Source: Anaeromicropila populeti (GTDB lineage: Bacteria; Bacillota; Clostridia; Lachnospirales; Lachnospiraceae). From it: a stretch of 64,000 nucleotides of DNA. The stretch spans positions 35,766 through 99,765 of the forward strand of contig NZ_FOYZ01000013.1 in the NCBI RefSeq assembly GCF_900112775.1. Reading direction: 5' to 3'. Shown piece by piece: positions 12,801 through 21,800 of this stretch. Each line of letters starts with the position of its first letter. Position 1 is the stretch's first letter. The translations under genes and the position numbers were made by a program. The notes under the pieces were generated by a model. The model was given only the letters and a program-made list of their open reading frames with translations. It did not search any database and had not been told where the DNA came from.

Positions 12801-15800
12801 AAATAGCAATCATAGGGCTGGCAGGAAAGTATCCTGAGGCAGATACATTACATGAATTCTGGGAAAACTTATGTTTGGGAAAAGACATGGTGAAAAAAGT
12901 TCCGGAAGACCGATGGAATCACGATGAGTTTTATGTAGAGAACGGAGAAAAACTTGGTGAAAGCTATACCCAGGTAGGAACATTTTTAAGAAATGTATAT
13001 GGATTTGATTCAGAGTTTTTTGAGATAAAAGATGAGATGGCTCAGAATATTGATCCTCAAGAAAGATTATTTATGGAGACGGTGTGGCATCTTCTAGAGG
13101 ATGCAGGATATCCGTTTAGAAGCTTATCTGAAAAAGGTGACATAGTTGGTGTTTATGTGGGAACTATGTATGGGGACTATGGAACCCTTGCTGCGGCCAA
13201 TAGTACAAAAGATAATTATAATAATGCACAATCTTCTTACTGGCTGATTGCCAATAGAATATCCAGTTATTATGATTTTCGTGGACCAAGTATTGCTGTT
13301 GACACAGCGTGTTCCTCTTCCTTAACTTCCATACATCTGGCTTGCCAAAGCATTATAACGGGAGAATGTGATACAGCAGTCGCAGGCGGCATAAACATTA
13401 TGTTGGATGCAAGACATTACCTCAAACTGAATTCTGTACATAACCTGTCACCTACCGGACAAACAAAGAGCTTTGGAAATGGAGCAGATGGTTTTGTAGT
13501 AGGAGAAGGGGTAGGTGCAGTATTACTAAAACCACTAGATAAGGCAATTATAGATAATGATAAGATATATGGCGTCATTAAGGGGACTGCTGCAAATTCA
13601 AATGGAAATACAAGCAGCTTTATGTCTCCAAGCCCAAGTATGCAGGCGGAATTAATTGACAGAGTTATTAAAAAAGCTGGAGTACATCCAAGAACCATAA
13701 ATTATATTGAGGCACATGGTACAGGAACAAATTTTGGAGATCCAATAGAAATTAGAGGACTGGAAAAAGCATTTTCCCCATATACAACGGAGACTGACTT
13801 TTGTGCCATTGGAACAGTTAAAAGTAACATTGGGCACTTAGAAGCTGCGGCTGGAGTTTCAGCGTTAACAAAGGTTTTATTACAGATTCAACATGGAAAA
13901 TTACTTCCTATTCACAATTATAAGGAAATGAGTCCGTATATAAAATTAAACAAGTCGCCATTCTATCTTCAAACAACTCTTTCGGATTGGAAGTGTGTGG
14001 AGCTGGACGGCAAACGATTTCCTAGAAGGGCAGGAATTAGTTCTTTTGGAGCAGGCGGTTCAAATACGCATATTATTGTTGAGGAGTTTATGGGAGAAGA
14101 AAAAAGGAATGTAAATAGAAATGCAATGCAGGCGGTGATTGTAGTATCAGCAAAGAAAAAGGCTCAATTATATCAATATGTTCAGATGCTATTAGACTTT
14201 CTACAGGAAAATGAAACAGTAGATATTTACGACTTTGCTTATACATTGCAAGTAGCCAGATTTCATATGAAGGAACGTATGGCATTTGTAGCGGACAGCA
14301 GAGAAGATATAATTTGTAAATTTAACAGTTTCCTAGAAAAGGATGAAAACGAATATATTTTTGCCGGAGCAGCAGCAACAGATGAAATGGAAGAAATGTC
14401 GTTACATCAAATTAATTTAGAAAAATATGAGGAAGTTCTTGAAGTTGTGAAACTATGGGTAAGTGGTAAAAATATTAAGTGGCGCAGCCTCTATCAGAAT
14501 AATTATAATTTACTGACACTGCCGAATTATCCATTTGAACATAAAGAGTTACAATTTTTGAGCAAGGAAAAAAGTATGTTTCAATATTTCTATTCCTATG
14601 AGGAAGCTTACCTACAGGATCACATATCCTTTGGTGAGGAAGTTTTGCTGGGGGTTACACATTTGTGTCTTGCAATTGAAGCGATTGAAAAAACTTATGG
14701 CAAATTAGAAGGATTGTGCATACATCAATTCTTACTGCTAGAACCCGTCGTTGTAAAAGAAAAAGAACGAGTTGAAATAAGAATTGAATTATCACAAAGC
14801 AATGAAAAATTATTTTTCAAAAGCTTATATAGAAAGGATAGTGAACTACAACTAAAAGAAGCAGCTCAGGGTGAGTTTGGATTTTCGAAAATCCAGGCAG
14901 CAGGCAGTAATGAAGTAGAATCTTTTCTAAAAAACTGTGAAAAGCAATATAGTAAAACAGAAATCTACTACAATAAATGGCCTGGTGTATATGGGAACTC
15001 ATTACAGACTGTTGAGAATGCATATGTTCTGGGGAATGAAGTTTTAGGGAAATTACAAGTAGCAGAAACACTTTTACAGGATGGACATAGCTACAAAGTT
15101 CATCCAGCTATTCTAGATGGAGCAATGGTTTCCAGATGTGCCCTGATTGAGGAAGAAGAACGAGTACCACTAATACCCCTTATGATAAAAAATGTTACGG
15201 TATATAAAGAAACTTCTAAAAACTGCTACAGTCAAGTACGAAGAATTAAAGTAAATGAGGAAATGTGGGAACTAGATATCAAAGTGTTCAATATGTCGGG
15301 AGAATTGCTTATTGAAATGGAAGGGTTGATTTTAAAAAGAGTACGAGGTGTTGAGATGTCATCGGAAGTAGAGTTAATGAGCAGCAGCTTAAATCTGGAA
15401 AATAAAGAACCAGATAAAAAAGGCACGTTTAAGCATATGCTACAAATGTATGTTTTGAACAAACTTTCACATGTCATTCAAGTGGAGCCGAAAAAAATCG
15501 ATACAAAAAAGAACTTTATGGATATGGGTATTCAATCTATGGATTTTGTACACATGGCTCAGGAAATAGAGGTTGATATAAAAGATGAATTGTATCCAAC
15601 AGTATTCTTTGAGTATTCAAATGTCATGGAAATTACAGATTATTTTCTTGAAAATCATAGAAGTCAATTTGAAACATTATTTAGTACGAAACAATTAGAT
15701 AGTGAAAAGAAAGTAATATCCAAGTCAGCAGAAGTTTCTATGAATAAAAATAGAGTAAACATGAATCATTTAAACTTAGAGAAAAAGAAAGAAAAAGAAA

Positions 15801-18800
15801 AGTGTCCTGTGGCTATTGTTGGTCTTTCAGCAATAATGCCTAATAGTGAAAGTCTTGTGGATTTTTTTGAAAAAATCTCATTACAGCAGGAGTTAATTAC
15901 GGAAATACCTGCTGATCGCTGGAAATGGCAGGACTACTATAAAGGTGACTCTGACGATACATCCAAGACAAATGTTATCCGCGGAGGATTCATGAAGGAA
16001 GTGGATAAATTCGACCATAGTTTTTTTGGAATATCACCAAGAGAAGCTGCACTTATGGATCCACAGCAGAGAATTGCTTTAGAACTTGCATGGAAAACAA
16101 TTGAGGATGCAGGGTATTCTCCACTTGATTTTTCTGGCAGCAAAACAGGAGTTTTTATTGGTGTTGCCGGGCACGATTATAGTAACGTATTAAATGAGAG
16201 CTATGTAGAAAGTGAATCCCAGGCATTGACAGGTAATACCCATAATATCCTTGCAGGAAGAATCTCCTTTCTATTAAATCTCCTGGGACCAAGCGAACCT
16301 ATAGATACCGCCTGTTCCAGTGCCTTAGTTGCAATTCACAGGGCTATTCAGAATATAGAGGATGGAACATGTGAAATGGCATTAGCAGGAGGCATTAACT
16401 TAATAGCTCATCCAGCTTTGTTTGTTTCTTTTGATAACGTAGGAATATTAAGTAAAAATGGAACATGCAGGGCATTTGATAAGGATGCAGATGGTACCGT
16501 TCGTGGTGAAGGTGCAGGCTTATTATTACTTAAGCCACTTGATAGGGCGATTGAAGATAAGGATCATATTTATGCCGTAGTAAAGGGTAGTGCTGTAAAT
16601 CATGGAGGACATGCCAGTTCATTAACAGCACCTAATCAAAAACAACAAACACAAGTTATTATAGATGCAATAAACAAGGCAGAAGTAGTTCCAGAAACGA
16701 TCACTTATATTGAGGCACATGGAACAGGGACTTCACTGGGAGATCCAATCGAGATTGACGGACTTAAATTAGCATATAAGAAACTATGGAATAACTATAA
16801 TAATAGAAAATATGAGGAGCCTTATTGTGCAATTGGTTCTGTAAAAAATAATATTGGACACTTAGAAACGGCATCAGGTATTGCCAGCATTGTTAAAGTT
16901 ATATTCAGCATGAAATACCAGACAATAGTAGGAAATGCTAATTTTACAACGCTGAATCCTTATATTAAAATTGCAAACACTCCATTTTACATTTCAGAGA
17001 CTACAAAAAAATGGAATCATATTATGGATGAGCAGGGAAATGAGGTGCCTTATCGTGCCGGAATTAGTGCATTCGGTTTTAGTGGTGTTAATGCACATAT
17101 GATATTAGAGGAGTACAAGGAACATAGGAAGGAAGATGGAAATAATGTTGGTAGTCAATTAATTCCTTTATCCGCAAAGGGAAGTGAGGAACTAAGACAA
17201 TATGTTCAGCTTCTTCAAAATACAATGATATCCAGTTGTGTAACGAGGAGTATAACAGAGGACAGGATTTGCATAGATAAGTTGGTAAAAACAATCATTT
17301 CAGAAGTTCTTTTTATGGATCAGACTTTATTAAAAGATGATATGTCATTAATGGAATGTGGTTTTGATTTTACAACAATAAGCTTACTAGTGGACCAAGT
17401 GAATACTAAATATGAAGAACTGATACAGTATCAAGACATAACAGTATTAAATACCATTGCACAGGTAGTTGATTTAATCTGTCAAAGGCGAGGAACCGAA
17501 GATAAGATTCCGAATCAGACCATGAATGAGACAACTAAAATTTCACTACAAGAACTAGCATATACATTACAAAAAAGCCGTTCCTATATGCCAATAAGAG
17601 TTGCATTTGTAGCAGAAAGTATTGAGGAATTAAAAATACAATTAGATGGATTTTTGAATGGCGTAAAAACAGTTCCAGGTATGTACTATTATGAAAATAG
17701 GACTATGGATGACCAATATGAAGAAAATTCAGAAGAGATTTTTATGTATGTGAAAAATAAATGCCTTGATAAGATTGCGGAATGCTGGTGTAAGGGATGT
17801 GAAATCCACCAGTGGGAAATGCTTCATGAAGGTAAGGTAAATAAAATATCACTGCCAGGATATCCTTTCAAAAAAATACGTCATTGGGTAAGAAAACTAG
17901 AAGATGAAACGAACAAGAACATTGGCAAGAGAGAAGCATTGACAGAAGCACTGACAGAATTGCTTGACAAGAATATTTCAGATCTAAATGGACTAAAATT
18001 TGAAAAACGGATGGACAAGGATAATCTGTTTGTAAACGAACATCGGCTAAATGGTATAAAAACCCTGCCTGGAGTAGTATATCTGGAAATGGCAAGAATG
18101 GCTGGAAGTATAGTAAATACAAAAGAAGATGTAATTGGGTTAAACAATGTCATTTGGAGCAGCCCTATTCAGGTACTAAGTGATAGCCAAAATGTTTTAA
18201 TTCAGGTAAAACATCAAAATACATCTGAATTTATTATTGGAACAGATGAGTCAACTAGAAATGCACAAGGTGAAATAGAATATGGTTTATCGCAAGAAAG
18301 TACAGAAAAGATAAATATCAATGAAATAAAAAATAACTGCACGTATCAGATGTTTGACAAGGAGTTTTATCAGTATTTTGAAAAAGCAGGTTTTCAGTAT
18401 GGAGATAGTTTTAAATCCATCAAGGAAATTCAGTTTAGTGATACCGTCGCAATCTCAAAAATTGAACTATCAAAGAAATTTGAGGATGGTACAAATGAAT
18501 ACGTATTAAATCCACTTGTTTTAGAGGGAGCATTACAGACAGCCGGGCATTTGATTAATCTTAGTAATAAGAATCAACAGCCAAGCATACCATTTGCAAT
18601 CGAAGCAGTCAAAATTTATAGTAGATTAGATTCAACCTGTTATGCTGTTGCATCCTTTATGGAAAATATGGATCATGAAACCGTAAAGCATATGAAAATT
18701 CTGCTGGTGGACGAAACAGGCAGAGTGCTGGTAGAGATAAGTAATTATATGACTCGGGAAATTAGTTTGAAAAATAAATTTGAGACAGCAGTTTATCAGC

Positions 18801-21800
18801 CAGTTTGGAATGAAAAAAGCATAGTTCCTGCAATGGAGAATGTTGGAGTACTGACAGTCTTAGCAGATGATAATGAGATTATCGAAAAAATTAAAAAAAT
18901 CACAGATATTCCAGTTATTTCTGTTAAGCAGGGCACAAGTTTTGAGAAACTAAGTGATATGGAATATTGTATAAATGGAATGAATGATGCCTGTTGTCAA
19001 CAATTATTACGTGAAATAAAGCGGATAAGTGCGGAAAATGTTATGATTATCAATTTATGGAACAGTACAGCAGAGTATTCGGATGAAAAAGAAGAAGTAG
19101 ACAAGCAGTTAGCAGCTGGTTTGTTTCATGTTTTATCTTTTAATAAAGCATTCAATATGGAAAAGAATCTAAACAATGTTACATACCTTTATCTGTATCC
19201 TATGAACAATGCTATTTCTATGGCAATGAGTGGTTTTCTTAAAACAATGAATAGAGAAAATGCTAAAGTATTCTATAAAATGGCCGGATTTGCAGATGCC
19301 TCAGAAGCCTTGGTTATGGCTGTGGAGGAAATTAATGGTGTACAAGAGGATGTTGAGGTACTCTACAAGGAAAAGAAAAGATATGTAAAAGAGATGAAAG
19401 AATTATCTATTTCACAGGCAGAATCTGAGAAAACCTTCAAAACAGAAGGAGTATATTGGATTACTGGTGGAATGGGAGGTGCCGGATTTGCAACTGCACT
19501 TCATTTAGCACGTAACTATAAAGCTAAACTTATCTTATCTGGAAGGACTGCTTTAAATGAATCTATAAAAAACAGAGTCAGCAAATTATGTGCAGAAGGT
19601 GGAGAAGCCATTTATCTTCAAGGGGATATCTCAAAATATGATGATGTGGTAAATATTTTGGAGCAGGTACATCTAAGGTATCAGGTGCTGAATGGCATTA
19701 TTCATTGTGCTGGATGTATAAAGGATGAACTGGCAATTCATAAAAACAAAGAGGAAATCTGGAATGTTTTAAATGCAAAGGTACTAGGAACAATTAATTT
19801 AGATAGAGCAACTCAATTTGAAAAAATGGATTTTCTCATGTTGTTTTCCTCAATTACTGCTGTACTTGGCAACGTTGGACAATGCGATTATGCCTATGCA
19901 AATAGTTTTTTGGATAGTTTTTCATCCTATCGAAATACTTTAAGAGAAACTGGAAAGCGAAATGGAACTACTATTTCAATAAACTGGCCATTGTTGGAGG
20001 ATGGAACAATTGGTGTTACAAAGCAAGCAAAAGAATATATGGAACAAATGCTCCACTTAAAAGGAATGTCATCTGAAAATGTTTGCAATATGATGGAAGA
20101 AGTAATTCTACTGTCGGTGCCACAAGTAATGGTTCTACATGGAATAAAAAGCAGGTTCTATCAGTTATTTGAAAACAAAAAGAGAATACAGACAGATAAA
20201 GAAAATACTGGAAATACTGTTGAAAATCAAAAAGAATTATATGATAAGCTTATGTCGGATTTAATAAAGATGGTAGCAAAAATATCATATATGGAAGAAA
20301 AAGATATACTAATCGATGCCATATTGGATGATTATGGATTTGATTCTATTGTAATCACTGAATTTACAAGCGATTTACGTAAACAGTATAACATGAATGT
20401 AACGCCAGCTATCTTTTTTGAATTAGAGAAAACCACTCTTCGGAACTTATGTCAGTATTTAGTAAAGGCATTTGAAGAGGAATTATATCGGGAATATAGC
20501 ATAGATGAAAAAAGCATGTCAAAACCAGAAGAGAAACCGATTATGGAACTCGTGGAAGATAAAAAAGATGAAAGCTTTTTCCCAGTATTTCAGAAAAAGG
20601 AAATGATATTTGAAGAGCAAAGGCATATGAATCGTTTAAATCAAGAAGAGTACGAACCTATTGCTATCATTGGATTAGCTGGAATGTTGCCGCAATCAGC
20701 CGATCTCTCTGAATTTTGGGAGCACATGATGCTTAATGAAAATCTGCTAACAGTTGTGCCAAAGGAGCGATGGAACTGGGAAGAACATTACGGTGATCCA
20801 CATGCAGAAGGCAAAACTCTTTGTAAGTGGGGTGGGTTTATAAAAGACGTGGCTGATTTTGATGCCAGATTTTTCAACATGTCTCCTAGAGAAGCTATTT
20901 TACTGGACCCACAGCAGAGAATTTTCCTTGAAACCGCTTGGAAAAGCGTTGAGAATGCAGGATATAAGCCATCTCAAATTTCAAAAACCCAGACGGGTGT
21001 TTTCGTTGGGGTAACAAACTCCGAGTATACAGAAAGATACTCGAAAGCAGATATTAAATTAGACGGGCATGCAATTAGTTCAAATGCACATTTTTTGATT
21101 GCAAACAGAGTTTCTTATTATATGGATTTAAAAGGTCCAAGTGAAACAATTGATACGGCATGTTCAAGTTCAGCAGTTGCCATTCATAGAGCAGCACGCG
21201 CGTTACAGGACAGAGAATGTGATTTGGCATTGGCAGGTGGTGTTAATGTGCTGGCATCTCCAAATAGCAACATTGGTTTTGATGCTTCTGGTATGCTTAG
21301 TCATGATGGTAAAATAAAAACATTTGATGAAAGCGCAGATGGATTTGTTCGTGGGGAAGGCGTTGGAATTATTGTGTTAAAGAGATTAGCTGATGCGATA
21401 AGGGATAAAGACAACATACAGTCAGTGATTATCAGCAGTGCAATTAATCATAGTGGTAATTCAAAATCATTTACGTCACCAAATCCAAATGGAGAAGCAG
21501 CTGTAATTACCAAAGCTGTGCAGCAATGCAAAATAAATCCAGAAGATATCAGCTATATTGAATTACAAGGAACGGGATCTTTACTAGGAGACAGTGTAGA
21601 AGTACAAGGACTTCGTAAAGCCTATCGTAACTTGGGCGTGAAGATGAGTGGGGAAGCCAAATGTGGATTAGGCTCTGTAAAGCCAAATATTGGACATTTG
21701 GAATCCGCTTCTGGAATTGCCAGTCTATTTAAAGTGATTTTGGCAATGAAAAATAATGTAATACCAGCCAGTATAAATTTATCCAATATGAATCCATATT

